64,000 bases of DNA from contig CAPXSA010000026.1 in assembly GCA_948735595.1 (NCBI GenBank), positions 1 to 64,000 of the forward strand. Reading direction: 5' to 3'. How positions within the stretch are numbered: position 1 is the first letter of the stretch; every line of letters starts with the position of its first letter. Below are positions 15,743 to 28,444 of this stretch, piece by piece. This stretch comes from an uncultured Clostridia bacterium (GTDB lineage: Bacteria; Bacillota; Clostridia; TANB77; CAG-508). Below the pieces are notes generated by a model, which worked only from the letters and a program-made list of their open reading frames with translations, searched no databases and was not told the DNA's origin. Position numbers and translations under genes: made by a program.

Positions 15743-16748
15743 TTGGAAGAAAGAAAGAAAAAAATATTACAGGCAATTATCGATGAGTACATCAGCACTG
15801 CGGAACCAGTCAGTTCAGGTGCTTTAGTTAACAAATATGGATTAGACTGTAGTAGCGCTACAATACGAAATGAAATGTCTGAACTAGAAAGAATAGGCTA
15901 CTTAGATAAACCACATACTTCTAGTCGGAAGAATTCCCTCAGCAAGAGGATATCGTTTCTATGTTGATGAATTAATTAAGGAAGATGATATCAGTTTAGA
16001 GGAAATTAGATATATTCAGTCAAAAATGGAAACCAGAGTAAATGCCATAGAAGACTTAACTAAAATTGCTACTAACACTTTATCAGAAATTACCCATTAC
16101 ACTTCAGTAGCAGTTGGACCAAGAACAGGAATTCAAAACATTGAAGAGGTAAAGTTTGTGTTGTTAGGGACAAGAATGTTGATGGCAGTTATTCTTACGG
16201 ACACTGGAATTGTCAAAGAAACGATTATTAAATTTGATGAAGATATTACAGAAGACCAAGTAAACACATTGAATTTTATCTTTAATAACAAGCTAAAAGG
16301 AAAACCATTAGAAGCAATAGATAAGCCATTAGAAGAGTATATTTTTTCTGAAATGAATTATAGTTTAGAAGTAATAAAGCCAGTTATGGAACAATTAAAC
16401 AAAGTTATTCATGAAGAGTCAAAAGTATATCTAGAAGGTACAAACAAAGCTTTTGAACTTCCAGAGTTTAGAAGTCTAGAAGTAGCTAGAAATTTTATTA
16501 ATTTAATAGATACCAAAGAAATTGTGTTAGATTTATTGAATACAGGATTTGCGAACGATATCAATGTGTATATTGGTGACGAACAAGAAAATGAACAATT
16601 AAAAGATTTTAGTATTGTTACATTTAAACACCGTTATCAAGATAAAGACTTAGGAACTATTGGTATTATAGGGCCAAAAAGAATGGACTATTCCAAAGTA
16701 ATTTCTGTTATGAAATATATTAGTAAAAAGTTGAATGGCGAAATTTAA
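15743..16748 (+). CDS. hrcA: Heat-inducible transcription repressor HrcA, read through a CGG +1 site
   Basis: HrcA binds CIRCE and represses the dnaK operon. The start is TTG after AAGGAAAGGGGG. The winged-helix domain is intact up to residue 61 (ERKKKILQAIIDEYI, SSATIRNEMSELERIGYLDKPHTSS). There the zero frame reads AGT CGG AAG and stops 13 codons later. Skipping C gives Gly-Arg-Ile-Pro-Ser, the conserved HTSxGRIPS motif, then ARGYRFYVDEL and the full GAF-like and C-terminal domains, 334 residues in all. No other defect is seen. If decoding at CGG is inefficient, HrcA level would be limited, which would matter for a repressor. Confidence 0.88.
15926..15928 (+). other. In-frame CGG, +1 shift site (CGGA) in hrcA
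   Basis: AGT CGG AAG is the zero frame. Read as AGT C-GGA AGA ATT CCC it restores the conserved Gly62 of the GRIPS motif. Confidence 0.85.
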
Positions 16749-16773
16749 AATTTTAGCGAAAGAGGTAGAATAT

Positions 16774-17810
16774 ATGGATCAGGAAATGTTAGAACAAATA
16801 CAACAAATGCCAAAAACTGTTTTGCATATACATTTAGATGGATCGCTAAGACCGGAGACAGTGTACAAATGGCTAAAGGAACAAGGAATAGATATTAGTT
16901 TAGAAGAAGTAAGAAAACAACTAATGGTAGATAGAAACTGTAGAGACTTAAATCAATACTTAGAAAAATTTAGTTTACCAGTTAGTGTTTTAAAAGCGAA
17001 AGCCATATTGAACAAGCTGTATATGAACTATTTGAAGATTTAGCAAAGCAAAATGTAATTTATGCTGAAGTAAGATTTGCACCAAGCTTACATACTGAAA
17101 AAGGGTTAAGCTATGCACAAATTGTAGAAGCTGCAACAGCAGGAATGAATAAAGCAAAAGAACAATTTGCTATACAAGGAAACCTTATTTTATGTTGTAT
17201 GAGGGGACCTGATAATAAAAAGAGCAATTTACAAACTGTAAAGGTAGCAAAAGAGTATTTAGGAAAAGGAATAGTAGCACTAGACTTAGCAGGAGCAGAA
17301 GCGCTATTTCCAAATAAAGACTACGAAGATGTATTTAAAGTAGCAAAACAATTAGATATACCATTTACTATGCATGCAGGAGAGGCTGATGGTCCACAAA
17401 GTATTAGAAAAGCAATTGAAATGGGAGCAACTAGAATTGGACATGGTGTAAGATGTATAGAAGATAAAGCTTTAATGGCAGAATTAGCCTATAAAGAAAT
17501 TCCATTGGAAGTATGTCCAATTAGCAATTTACAAACCAAAGCAGTGGAAGAGCCACATCCAATTGATAAAATTTATAAAAGAGGGATTAGAACAACAATT
17601 AATACAGATAACAATACCGTGTCTAATACAAACATACTAGAAGAATATCAATATGTTTTGGAAAATACAGATTTAACATTAAAAGATATTGCACAAATGA
17701 ATGTTAATGCTATAAGAGGAGCATATATTCCTCCACAAGAAAAAGCAGGACTAATAGCAGAAATTAATAAACATCAACAAAGTTTAGAAAATAGTCATGA
17801 GGAAAAGTAA
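16774..17810 (+). CDS. add: Adenosine deaminase, with a -1 frame change
   Basis: Adenosine deaminase converts adenosine to inosine. Zinc ligands and active-site residues are visible: LHIHLDGSLRPE near the start, MHAGEADGP and RIGHGVR in the middle, and TTINTDNNTVSNT at the end. I chose the ATG at 16774 after GAAAGAGG. The frame changes near 16995: the zero frame ends 16 codons later, while a -1 step continues with SESHIEQAVYELFEDLA and YAEVRFAP, as expected, for 345 residues. The sequence there is T TTA AAA G, a classic -1 slippery heptamer. It may be programmed slipping, a real one-base deletion or a sequence error; unlike the other broken genes it has no CGG. Lying inside the heat-shock operon is unusual. 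Confidence 0.75.
16989..16995 (+). other. Candidate -1 slippery heptamer in adenosine deaminase
   Basis: T TTA AAA in the X XXY YYZ phase relative to the upstream frame. I see no strong downstream stem-loop or upstream SD that would stimulate slipping. Confidence 0.4.
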
Positions 17811-17859
17811 TGCAAAATTGTAAAGCTTAGAAAATGAAAGAAAGGAAAGTGAGAAAAGA

Positions 17860-20277
<2,418 letters not shown>

Positions 20278-20278
<1 letters not shown>

Positions 20279-21429
20279 TGTCTAAAAGAGACTATTACGA
20301 AGTACTTGGTGTAGATAAAAATGCAAGTGACGATGAGTTAAAAAAAGCTTATCGTCGCTTAGCAAAAAAATATCATCCAGATGCTAATCCTGACAATAAG
20401 GCAGAAGCAGAAGCCAAGTTTAAAGAAGTAAATGAAGCATATGAAACATTATCTGATAGCCAAAAAAGAAAAATGTATGACCAATTTGGACCAGATGGAC
20501 CACAAGGTTTTGGTGGGGGTAACCCATATGGAAATGGTACCTATACATATTCAACTGGTTTTGACGGATTTAGTGACTTTGGAGACTTAGGAGATATCTT
20601 TTCTTCTTTCTTTGGAGGAGGTTTTGGAGGCAGCCGAGGGGGTAGCAGACAAAATGGTCCTAAAAAGGGAACAGATTTACAATATGATTTAGAAATTAGT
20701 TTTGAAGAGTCTTTTTTAGGAACAGAGAGATATGTAACGATTAATCGTAAGGAAACTTGTAACACTTGCCATGGTGAAGGTAGTAAACCGGGTACACACC
20801 CAGAGACTTGTAGTGTTTGCCACGGAAGTGGTCAAATTAAACAAGTGCAGACTACCATTTTAGGGCAAATGCAAACCATGAGAACTTGTACTAACTGCCA
20901 TGGAACAGGAAAAATCATTAAAGAAGCTTGTGAAACTTGTAAGGGAAAAGGCACTGTACGTAATCAAGTAAGATTATCTGTTAAAATTCCGGCAGGAGTA
21001 GATGATAATCAAACGATTGTATTACGAGGAGAAGGAGAGCCGGGAGAAAACGGTGGACCAAAAGGAGACTTATACCTTACCATTCATGTAAAAAAACATA
21101 AATTTTATACTAGAAGGGGTAACAATGTACTTTGTGAAATTCCAATTACCTTTACACAAGCAACACTAGGAGCAGAACTTCGAATTCCAATGGTGGACGG
21201 AACAGAAGAAATGTATACAATACCAGATAGCACGCAAACGGGAACGAAGTTTATTATTCGAGATAAAGGTTTTAAAGCTATTAATGGTAATGGGCAAGGA
21301 GATTTTGTCTTTACAGTTCAAGTTCAAGTACCTAAGAAGCTAACTGCTGAGCAACGTGAACTTTTATTGCAGCTTGCTAAAACTATGAATGAGCAACCGC
21401 CAGTAAAGAAAAAGGGGATTTTTGGATAA
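20278..21429 (+). CDS. dnaJ: Hsp40 co-chaperone DnaJ
   Basis: 383 residues. The J domain has the HPD motif (KKYHPDANP) near residue 34. A Gly/Phe-rich stretch follows ([10 protein letters not shown]...). Four zinc-binding repeats are present: [30 protein letters not shown] and [10 protein letters not shown]. The C-terminal substrate domains are complete. DnaJ stimulates DnaK ATPase. Translationally coupled to dnaK. Many Gly codons preceded by C occur here and all are out of frame for CGG. Confidence 0.96.
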
Positions 21430-21456
21430 TCATTAATAAAATTATTATTTTGTTTT

Positions 21457-21586
21457 TGATTATTGCTATAAGAACGTTTGACCTTGCTGTCCGTTGCTTT
21501 TGATTATAAATGAAATTAGAGAAAGCAACGGAAGGCACTCGCAAGCTCGTCTTGCGCGGTCTTCACTTTTCTTATAGTGATAATTG
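21457..21586 (+). repeat. Structured intergenic element, copy A
   Basis: An outer stem (GATTATTGCTATAAGAA with TTCTTATAGTGATAAT) encloses TCCGTTGCTTT/AAAGCAACGGA and CGCAAG/CTTGCG stems, with GACC and GGTC able to close the core. The core is shared with 43807-43947, but the outer stem sequence differs while remaining paired. Located between dnaJ and lemA in the direction of both genes. Confidence 0.7.
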
Positions 21587-21613
21587 AAAAATAAAAAATG
21601 AAAGGAAAGAATT

Positions 21614-22183
21614 ATGAAAAAAGGACTTTTAATTACCTTAATTGTAATTGCAGTAGTTGTATTAATTGGTGGAATTACAGTAGTTTCTGCATATAATGGA
21701 ATGCTTACAAAAAGTGAAGAAGTAGATGGAAAATTTGCAGACATTGATAATCAATTACAAAGAAGAGCAGATTTAATTCCTAATTTAGTTAATACTGTCA
21801 AAGGATATGCCAAACAAGAACAAGACGTTATTAACTCTGTCACAGAAGCAAGAAGTAAATTAGCAGGAGCAAAAAGTATAGAAGATAAAGCAAATGCTAA
21901 TACAGAATTAACCAATGCTTTAAATCGTTTATTAGTAGTGGTTGAAAACTACCCAGATTTAAAATCTTCTCAAAACTATATGCAATTATCTGATGAATTA
22001 GCAGGAACTGAGAATAGAATTAGTCAAGCAAGGAGACAATATAATGAGGCTGTCAAAGAGTATAATTTAAGCATCCGTAAATTTCCAACTAATATCATTG
22101 CAGGTATGTTCAACTTTGACAAGAAGCCATATTTTGAAGCTGAAGAAGGAAGTAATAAGGTTCCGGAGGTTAATTTTGATTAA
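21614..22183 (+). CDS. lemA: LemA family protein
   Basis: 189 residues. An N-terminal membrane helix (KKGLLITLIVIAVVVLIGG...) is followed by the LemA helical bundle with YNGMLTKSEEVDGKFADID, RRADLIPNLVNTVKGYA and the terminal RKFPTNIIAGMFNFDKKPYFEAEEG. Function of the family is not settled; it is very often beside a TPM-domain gene, as here. Ribosome site GAAAGGAAAG. Confidence 0.92.
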   Translation: MKKGLLITLIVIAVVVLIGGITVVSAYNGMLTKSEEVDGKFADIDNQLQRRADLIPNLVNTVKGYAKQEQDVINSVTEARSKLAGAKSIEDKANANTELTNALNRLLVVVENYPDLKSSQNYMQLSDELAGTENRISQARRQYNEAVKEYNLSIRKFPTNIIAGMFNFDKKPYFEAEEGSNKVPEVNFD

Positions 22184-22979
22184 GAAAATTTTAAAAATAG
22201 ATAAAATGAAAAATCAAAGTAGGAAAAGGCAAAGAATTCATTTTGCCTTTTTTCTGCTACTATTTATTTTGATTTTGAGTAATATGACAAGTGTAACACT
22301 TGCTGCCGTAGTAAGTCCTACATCTGACTTCTATGTAAATGATAGTGCGGGGGTCTTAACTTCTAGTACCAAACAATATATTATCAATACCAATATAGAA
22401 CTTCAAAAAAAGACAGGGGCTCAAATTGCGGTAGTAACAGTCAAATCATTAGAAGGAATGAGCATAGAAGACTATGCTTACCAATTATTTAATAGTTGGG
22501 GCATTGGAGATAAAACTAAGGATAATGGCTTGCTACTATTGTGTTCTTATGGCGATAGAGAGTTTCGCGTAGAAGTAGGATACGGATTAGAAGGAAAGCT
22601 ACCAGATGGTAAAACAGGAAGAATGCAAGATGAATATATTATTCCATATTTAAGGCAAAATGACTTTGATGAAGGTATTAAAAATGGGTATAGCGCTTTT
22701 TTAAAGGAAGTTGCAGAAGAATATGGTGTGACCATTACTGGTTCAGAGAGGGCTGTTCAAAAGGGAATATCGAACCAAACTTATAATAATATATATATCG
22801 TAATTTTAATTATTATGATACTTTCATTTATACTACGAGCCATATCTAGAGGCAGAGGAGGACCATTCATTTTCTTTGGTGGAGGCGGAGGCTTCCACGG
22901 AGGCGGTTTCTCAGGTGGTGGCGGATTCCACGGAGGTGGAGGACATTCGGGAGGAGGAGGAAGCTCAAGAGGCTTCTAA
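22176..22979 (+). CDS. TPM-domain (YgcG-like) secreted membrane protein
   Basis: About 267 residues. I favour a TTG start at 22176 because GGAGG ends seven bases before it; ATG at 22206 is the alternative. A signal or membrane segment (FAFFLLLFILILS) is followed by a TPM domain: DFYVNDSAGVLTSSTKQYI, QIAVVTVKSLEGMSIEDYA, LFNSWGIGDKTKDNGLLLL. Then one membrane helix and a Gly-His-Ser-rich tail that ends SSRGF. TPM proteins are linked to membrane-protein quality control; paired with LemA. It contains nine out-of-frame CGG trinucleotides in the Gly-rich tail region and elsewhere. Confidence 0.85.
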   Translation: MIKKILKIDKMKNQSRKRQRIHFAFFLLLFILILSNMTSVTLAAVVSPTSDFYVNDSAGVLTSSTKQYIINTNIELQKKTGAQIAVVTVKSLEGMSIEDYAYQLFNSWGIGDKTKDNGLLLLCSYGDREFRVEVGYGLEGKLPDGKTGRMQDEYIIPYLRQNDFDEGIKNGYSAFLKEVAEEYGVTITGSERAVQKGISNQTYNNIYIVILIIMILSFILRAISRGRGGPFIFFGGGGGFHGGGFSGGGGFHGGGGHSGGGGSSRGF

Positions 22980-23013
22980 TTTTCACAAAAATAATTTGAT
23001 AGAATTAGATAAT

Positions 23014-23049
23014 AAAAATCACTATTACAATGGAAAATAGTGATTTTTT
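23014..23049 (+). terminator. Intrinsic terminator after the TPM gene
   Basis: AAAATCACTATT pairs with AATAGTGATTTT and a T-run follows. Confidence 0.8.
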
Positions 23050-23224
23050 GTTATATGACACACAAAAGTCTTAAAACCGTAAGCAAAATAGCTTAAAAAT
23101 TTCTTAAAATACTTTTCATTTTGCTGAATATAGTATATAATAAGGCTGTAAAAAACGAATTGACCAGTTCTAAAGGAATTGAGAATATCGTATATTTATG
23201 AAATAAGGATAGGAGGACATCCTA

Positions 23225-25900
23225 ATGGGAAATAAAGAGAGTGATAAAACAAAGCAATATAAAGTAAAAGCAGAAAAACAAACAAAGGGAAATAAAGAAG
23301 GAAAGAAAAAAGGGAAAAAGAAGCACTCTAAACTTAAGAAGGCAATTTTAATTTGCTTTATTTTGATGGTTTTAGTAGGACTAACAGGTGTAGGAATTGT
23401 AGCAGGAATTTTCCTAAGTGATAAATGGACTTTAACAAGGGAAGAACTAATCGCAAATGAAAATTCAGTTGTATTAGACTCAAAAGAAAAACAAATTGCA
23501 GTTCTTTCAGCAAAAGACGGAGATGCAAATAGAAAAATAGTACCTTTTGATAAAATGGGAAAATATACAGCAGATGCTTATGTAGTAATAGAAGATAAAA
23601 GATTTTATGAACATGATGGGGTAGATATTTTAAGAACAGGAAAAGCTACAATTAGTTATTTATTACATAAAGCAGATGGTTCTAGTGTTGGTGGAGGAAG
23701 TACTATTACCCAACAATTAGTAAAGAATTTAATGAAAGATGATGCAGGAAGTGGCAAAGAAGGAATTGAAAGAAAAATCCGTGAAATGTCAAGAGCATAT
23801 CAATTAGAAAAAATATTAAATAAGCAAGAAATTCTAGAAAAATACTTAAATGTCATTTTCATAGGTGGACGTCAACTTTGTGGTGTGGAATATGGTGCAC
23901 AATATTATTTTGCAAAATCAGCAAAAGACTTAGATTTAGCAGAGTCTTGCTTTTTAGCAGGTATTAACCATTCACCAAATGCGTATAACCCATATAATAA
24001 AGAACTAGACAATAGCGAGAAAATTAAAACAAGAACAAAATTTGTATTAGATTTAATGAAAGAACAAAATAAAATTAGTGACAACCCAGAAGAAGCTGAA
24101 AAAATTTATAATGAAGCATTAGCTAAAATAGAAAAGGGCTTTAAATTCAAGCAAGGAAAGTTTGATTTTGAAAACACAAATTCTTATTTTGTAGAACAAG
24201 CAGTTAGAGAAGCAGCACAAGACTTGGCAAAACAAAAAGATATTGATTATAAAGAAGCAGTTAATATTATTAGAGGTGGAGGATATAAATTATATACAAC
24301 ACAAGATACTGCTATACAAAAAACAGTAGTGAGTGAAATGGCTAAAAAGAGTTATGTAGAGTCAAGAACTGCTACATGGAACAATGGAAAGAAAAATGTT
24401 ACCAAAAAAGTTCAAACACAAGCAGGAATGACAATTATTGATTTCAAAACTGGTAAAGTAGTAGCAATGGGTGGTGCTTTTGGTAGTGATGTAGGAACAA
24501 ATAACAATTATGCTATGACAGGAAGGCAAACAGGTTCTTCTATTAAACCTTTAGCAAATGTTTCAACAGGATTAGAAGAAAAGGTAATTCAAGCTTCTAC
24601 CGTGTATGAAGATACAACAACTGAGTTTGCAGGAGTTAATGGTGGTAGAAGTTATAGACCAAAAAATGCAGGAGGATATCAAGGATTATGCACTGTTAGA
24701 AAGTCAATAGAGGTTTCTTCTAATATTGTTAATATCAAAATATTTTCGAATATTGGAGCTAAAACAGTTATTGATTATTTACATGCTTTTGGTTTAGATA
24801 CTTATACTATGGAAAATGATGCTGTTTTATCTTTAGCAATTGGTGGAGCAAATGGTACATCAAGTACTTTACAAATGGCAGCGGCATATGCAGCACTTGC
24901 TAATGATGGTGTATATATTGAACCTACTTTTTACAACAAGTTAGTAAATTCTGATGGAGAAACAGTACTAGAACCAGAACAAGAAAAACATAGAGTCATT
25001 TCAGCAGCAAATGCGTATATTGTAAAACAAATTATGATGGATGTTGTAACAGGCTCACAAGGAACAGCAAATGAATGTTACATGGCGAATTTTGATGTGG
25101 CAGCTAAAACTGGTACAACAGAAAATGATGGAGATACATGGCTTTGCGGAATTACACCATATTATGCAGCAGCAACATGGAATGGATTTCCAGAAAGTAA
25201 TAGTATTCCATTATACAATGTTGGTAATGCAAGAAAACTTTGGGCGAATGTTATGAAATCAGTTCATAAAAATAAAAAAGCAGCTAGATTTAAAAAGCCA
25301 GACAATGTAGTAACGAGAAGTGTATGTAGAACTTCAGGAAAGCTAGCAACAAAGAATTGTGGTAGCACTTATACAGAGTACTTTACAGAGGATAATCTAC
25401 CAAAGACTTGTGATGGACATGAAGCAGAAAAAATCTGTAAAGAAACAGGAAAATTAGCAAATCAATATTGCCCAGAGGTAGAAGAAAAAGTATTTGCTAA
25501 AAAACCAGAAAAAGAGCAAAATGCAGGTTGGAAAGTAGTAGGAAAAGATAAATATAGTGTTCCTACTGAAAAGTGTACAAAACATAATGAAGAAACGAAT
25601 AAAGTGGTGGTAGAAAATGTGGTTGGCAAGACTGAAACAGAAGCAAGAGCCTTATTAGCAGGGCTTACTATTACAGTAATAGAAGGTCATGATGCTACAT
25701 TAGCAAATGGAGTAGTATTAACACAAAGTCTAGAAGCAGGAACAAAAGTAGAAAAGGGAGTAGCGATTACCATTACAGTAAATAAAATAACAACAACAGA
25801 TCCAGGTGGAACAACTACACCAGGCGGAAATACAACTAGTCCAGGAGAAAATACAACAAATCCAAGTGGAAATACAACGACGCCAGAGGGAGGAAATTAG
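23225..25900 (+). CDS. Class A penicillin-binding protein (PBP1A type) with PASTA domain
   Basis: 891 residues. A Lys-rich cytoplasmic tail (1-37) is followed by a membrane helix (about 38-62). The GT51 glycosyltransferase shows VIEDKRFYEHDGVD and GGGSTITQQLVKNL. The transpeptidase has TGSSIKPLA (SxxK Ser), SSNIVN (SxN) and AKTGTTEND (KTG). Near the C-terminus is a PASTA-like repeat (VVENVVGKTETEARALL) and a Thr/Gly/Pro tail of about 35 residues made of TTxPGGN-like units. It polymerises and cross-links peptidoglycan outside the membrane. Ribosome site AGGAGG. Confidence 0.93.
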   Translation: MGNKESDKTKQYKVKAEKQTKGNKEGKKKGKKKHSKLKKAILICFILMVLVGLTGVGIVAGIFLSDKWTLTREELIANENSVVLDSKEKQIAVLSAKDGDANRKIVPFDKMGKYTADAYVVIEDKRFYEHDGVDILRTGKATISYLLHKADGSSVGGGSTITQQLVKNLMKDDAGSGKEGIERKIREMSRAYQLEKILNKQEILEKYLNVIFIGGRQLCGVEYGAQYYFAKSAKDLDLAESCFLAGINHSPNAYNPYNKELDNSEKIKTRTKFVLDLMKEQNKISDNPEEAEKIYNEALAKIEKGFKFKQGKFDFENTNSYFVEQAVREAAQDLAKQKDIDYKEAVNIIRGGGYKLYTTQDTAIQKTVVSEMAKKSYVESRTATWNNGKKNVTKKVQTQAGMTIIDFKTGKVVAMGGAFGSDVGTNNNYAMTGRQTGSSIKPLANVSTGLEEKVIQASTVYEDTTTEFAGVNGGRSYRPKNAGGYQGLCTVRKSIEVSSNIVNIKIFSNIGAKTVIDYLHAFGLDTYTMENDAVLSLAIGGANGTSSTLQMAAAYAALANDGVYIEPTFYNKLVNSDGETVLEPEQEKHRVISAANAYIVKQIMMDVVTGSQGTANECYMANFDVAAKTGTTENDGDTWLCGITPYYAAATWNGFPESNSIPLYNVGNARKLWANVMKSVHKNKKAARFKKPDNVVTRSVCRTSGKLATKNCGSTYTEYFTEDNLPKTCDGHEAEKICKETGKLANQYCPEVEEKVFAKKPEKEQNAGWKVVGKDKYSVPTEKCTKHNEETNKVVVENVVGKTETEARALLAGLTITVIEGHDATLANGVVLTQSLEAGTKVEKGVAITITVNKITTTDPGGTTTPGGNTTSPGENTTNPSGNTTTPEGGN

Positions 25901-25903
25901 TTT

Positions 25904-27304
25904 ATGCCAATTCAATTTTATAATACCCTAACAAGACAAAAGGGAGAATTTAAACCATTAGAAGGAAATACGGTCCGCATTTATTCATGCGGGCCAACCG
26001 TGTATAGTTATGCCCATATTGGAAACTTTAGGGCATATATTTTTATGGACACTCTAAGAAGAGTACTACAATACAATGGATACGAATTAAATCATGTTAT
26101 GAATATTACTGATGTGGGGCACTTAGAGTCAGACGCAGATGAAGGCGAAGACAAAATGGAAAAGGCTGCAAGAAAAGAAAATAAGGACCCATATGAAATT
26201 GCAAAATACTATACAGAAATTTTCTTTAGAGATATGGAAAGACTTCAAATACAAAGACCAGAAACAATTGCTAAAGCAACAGAGCACATTCCAGAAATGT
26301 TAGAATTCGTACAAGGATTAGTAAAAAATGGATATGCATATGAAACTAGTAGAGGTATCTATTTTGATATTTCAAAATTAGATAAATATCCAGTATTATC
26401 TAACAGAAATATTGATGAACAAATTGCAGGTGCAAGAGTAGATGTAGATGAGGAAAAAAGAAATCCATATGACTTTGCTTTGTGGATTAAAGCACCAGAA
26501 ACACATATTATGAAATGGGAAAGTCCTTGGGGATTATCTTATCCAGGATGGCACATTGAGTGTAGTGCAATGGGAAGAAAATATTTAGGTGATGAATTTG
26601 ATATTCATACAGGTGGAATTGACCATATTCCAACACATCATGAAAATGAAATTGCACAAAGTAAAGGGCTAACAGGAAAGGTTCCTGCAAAATGTTGGAT
26701 GCATGTGGAATTCCTACAAGTAGATGGTGGAAAAATGTCCAAATCATTAGGAAATACTTATACTTTAGACCAATTGCAAGAGAAAGGAATAGAGCCATTA
26801 GCATATAAACTATTTTGTTTTACAGCACATTATCGTACAAAATTAAATTTTACATTTGATACCGCTTTATCTACACAAAAAGCATTAAACCGTTTAAGAG
26901 AAGGCTTTTTGAAACATCAAGAAGGAACAGAAGTGATTTCAGATGAAAAAATAAAGGAATATGAAGATAAATTTTTGGCAACAATAAATGATGACTTGAA
27001 TATGCCAGCAGCTATGGGAATTGTATGGGAAATTATTAGAAATCAAGAAAAATCAAAACAATATGCAAAACTTTTATTAAAATTTGATAAGGTTTTAGGA
27101 TTAGATTTAGAAAATAGTAAACAATATTTAGAAGAAGCCAAAAATGTAGAATTACCAGAAGAAATTGCAGAATTATTAGAAAAAAGAAAACAAGCAAGAG
27201 AAAATAAAGATTGGGCTATGTCTGATAAAATTCGCGATGAATTAAAAGAAAAAGGATATAGTGTAAAAGATACAAAAGAAGGAATGACAGTAGAAAAGAT
27301 GTAG
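25904..27304 (+). CDS. cysS: Cysteinyl-tRNA synthetase
   Basis: 466 residues. Class I synthetase signatures: GPTVYSYAHIGNFRAYI (HIGH-type motif) and GGKMSKSLGN (KMSKS). Zinc ligands include the Cys of YSCGPTVY and the Cys/His of WHIECSAMG. The C-terminal DALR-like region ends ...KEGMTVEKM. The gene begins three bases after the PBP gene, with its GGAGG inside the end of that gene, so the two are probably co-transcribed. Charges tRNA-Cys. Confidence 0.95.
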   Translation: MPIQFYNTLTRQKGEFKPLEGNTVRIYSCGPTVYSYAHIGNFRAYIFMDTLRRVLQYNGYELNHVMNITDVGHLESDADEGEDKMEKAARKENKDPYEIAKYYTEIFFRDMERLQIQRPETIAKATEHIPEMLEFVQGLVKNGYAYETSRGIYFDISKLDKYPVLSNRNIDEQIAGARVDVDEEKRNPYDFALWIKAPETHIMKWESPWGLSYPGWHIECSAMGRKYLGDEFDIHTGGIDHIPTHHENEIAQSKGLTGKVPAKCWMHVEFLQVDGGKMSKSLGNTYTLDQLQEKGIEPLAYKLFCFTAHYRTKLNFTFDTALSTQKALNRLREGFLKHQEGTEVISDEKIKEYEDKFLATINDDLNMPAAMGIVWEIIRNQEKSKQYAKLLLKFDKVLGLDLENSKQYLEEAKNVELPEEIAELLEKRKQARENKDWAMSDKIRDELKEKGYSVKDTKEGMTVEKM

Positions 27305-27331
27305 CCTATTAGAAAGGTGGAAGTAAGAAAA

Positions 27332-28408
27332 GTGGAACAGGAAAACAAAATCTCATTTTGGAAGAAGATAAAAATTAGTATTTTTGGATTAGAAGAATAT
27401 CAAAAATTAGCAGTGCAAAAAGTAGGAAGCTCTATTGGATATTTAGCAAAATTAATGTTAATTTTTGTTTTCCTTATTTCACTTGTGATTACATGGAACT
27501 TTGGAAAAGTTGTGAATCAGGTAAGTTCCTATATCGAAAATGAAATTGCAGAAATTCATTTTGCAGAAGATACATTAATGGTAAAGTCGAAAGATGAAAA
27601 TGCAGGCGCCATTATTGTAGAAGATACAGAGTTATTAAATGGCAAAATTATCATAGATACTGGAGATTTAAATGAGGAACAAGTAACCAAATATGAAGAA
27701 GCAGTAAAAGGATATAGCAATGGTGTTATTATTTTAAAAGATAAAATGATTTTTAAAACAGGGATAACAGCTATGTCAACAACCATTCCTTATCAAGACA
27801 TTAGCCAAAGATATCATATTGTAAAATTGGACAAGCAGGACATCATGAATATGATATCAGGAACCATGATATGGACAGTTTATATTGCATTTTTTATTAC
27901 TATGGCAATTTACTTATTTATTATCTATTTTTCTACGGTATTAGTAGATGCTTTGCTATATTCTGTTTTAGGATATATTACGGGGATTTTTTCAAGATTA
28001 AGATTAAAGTATAGCGCGACATATAACATTGCAGTCCATAGCTTAACACTTCCTATTATTCTAAATCTTGTATATATGATAGTAAATCAATTAACAGGAT
28101 ATACGATTCAATATTTTGACATTATGTATATGGCAATTACATGTATTTATATTATTACTTCTATTTTGATGATTAAATCAGATATGATAAAACAACAAAT
28201 GGAATTATCCAAGATTATTTCAGAACAAGAGAAAATTAAACAAGAATTAGCAAGACAAGAACAAGAGAAAAAGGAAGAAGAGGAAAGAGAAAGAGTTCGT
28301 AAAGAAGACGAAAAGAAGAGGCAAGAGGAGAAAAAAGAAAAAGAAGAAAAGCGAAAAGCAAGAGATGAAAATCATCCTCAACCAGAGGCTAATATTAGAG
28401 AGGGATAA
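27332..28408 (+). CDS. DUF1189 membrane protein
   Basis: About 358 residues from GTG 27332 (AAAGGTGG is 11 bases upstream); GTG 27317 is a less likely start. The N-terminus ISIFGLEEYQKLAVQKVGSSIGY and the later TILVDALLYSVLGYITG-like region fit DUF1189. One membrane helix near 36-58 is followed by an extracellular segment of about 120 residues, then a cluster of four helices. The C-terminal 70 residues are a charged Glu/Lys/Arg coiled coil. Function unknown; next to ftsH, which degrades membrane proteins. Confidence 0.75.
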   Translation: MEQENKISFWKKIKISIFGLEEYQKLAVQKVGSSIGYLAKLMLIFVFLISLVITWNFGKVVNQVSSYIENEIAEIHFAEDTLMVKSKDENAGAIIVEDTELLNGKIIIDTGDLNEEQVTKYEEAVKGYSNGVIILKDKMIFKTGITAMSTTIPYQDISQRYHIVKLDKQDIMNMISGTMIWTVYIAFFITMAIYLFIIYFSTVLVDALLYSVLGYITGIFSRLRLKYSATYNIAVHSLTLPIILNLVYMIVNQLTGYTIQYFDIMYMAITCIYIITSILMIKSDMIKQQMELSKIISEQEKIKQELARQEQEKKEEEERERVRKEDEKKRQEEKKEKEEKRKARDENHPQPEANIREG

Positions 28409-28444
28409 ATTCAATTGCAAAAAGGAAAAGGAGAGTAAACTACT

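Noticed and set aside
21466..21744. Minus-strand ORF over structured element A and the start of lemA
   Set aside because: It lies on the opposite strand of a palindrome and of a conserved gene, with no ribosome site.
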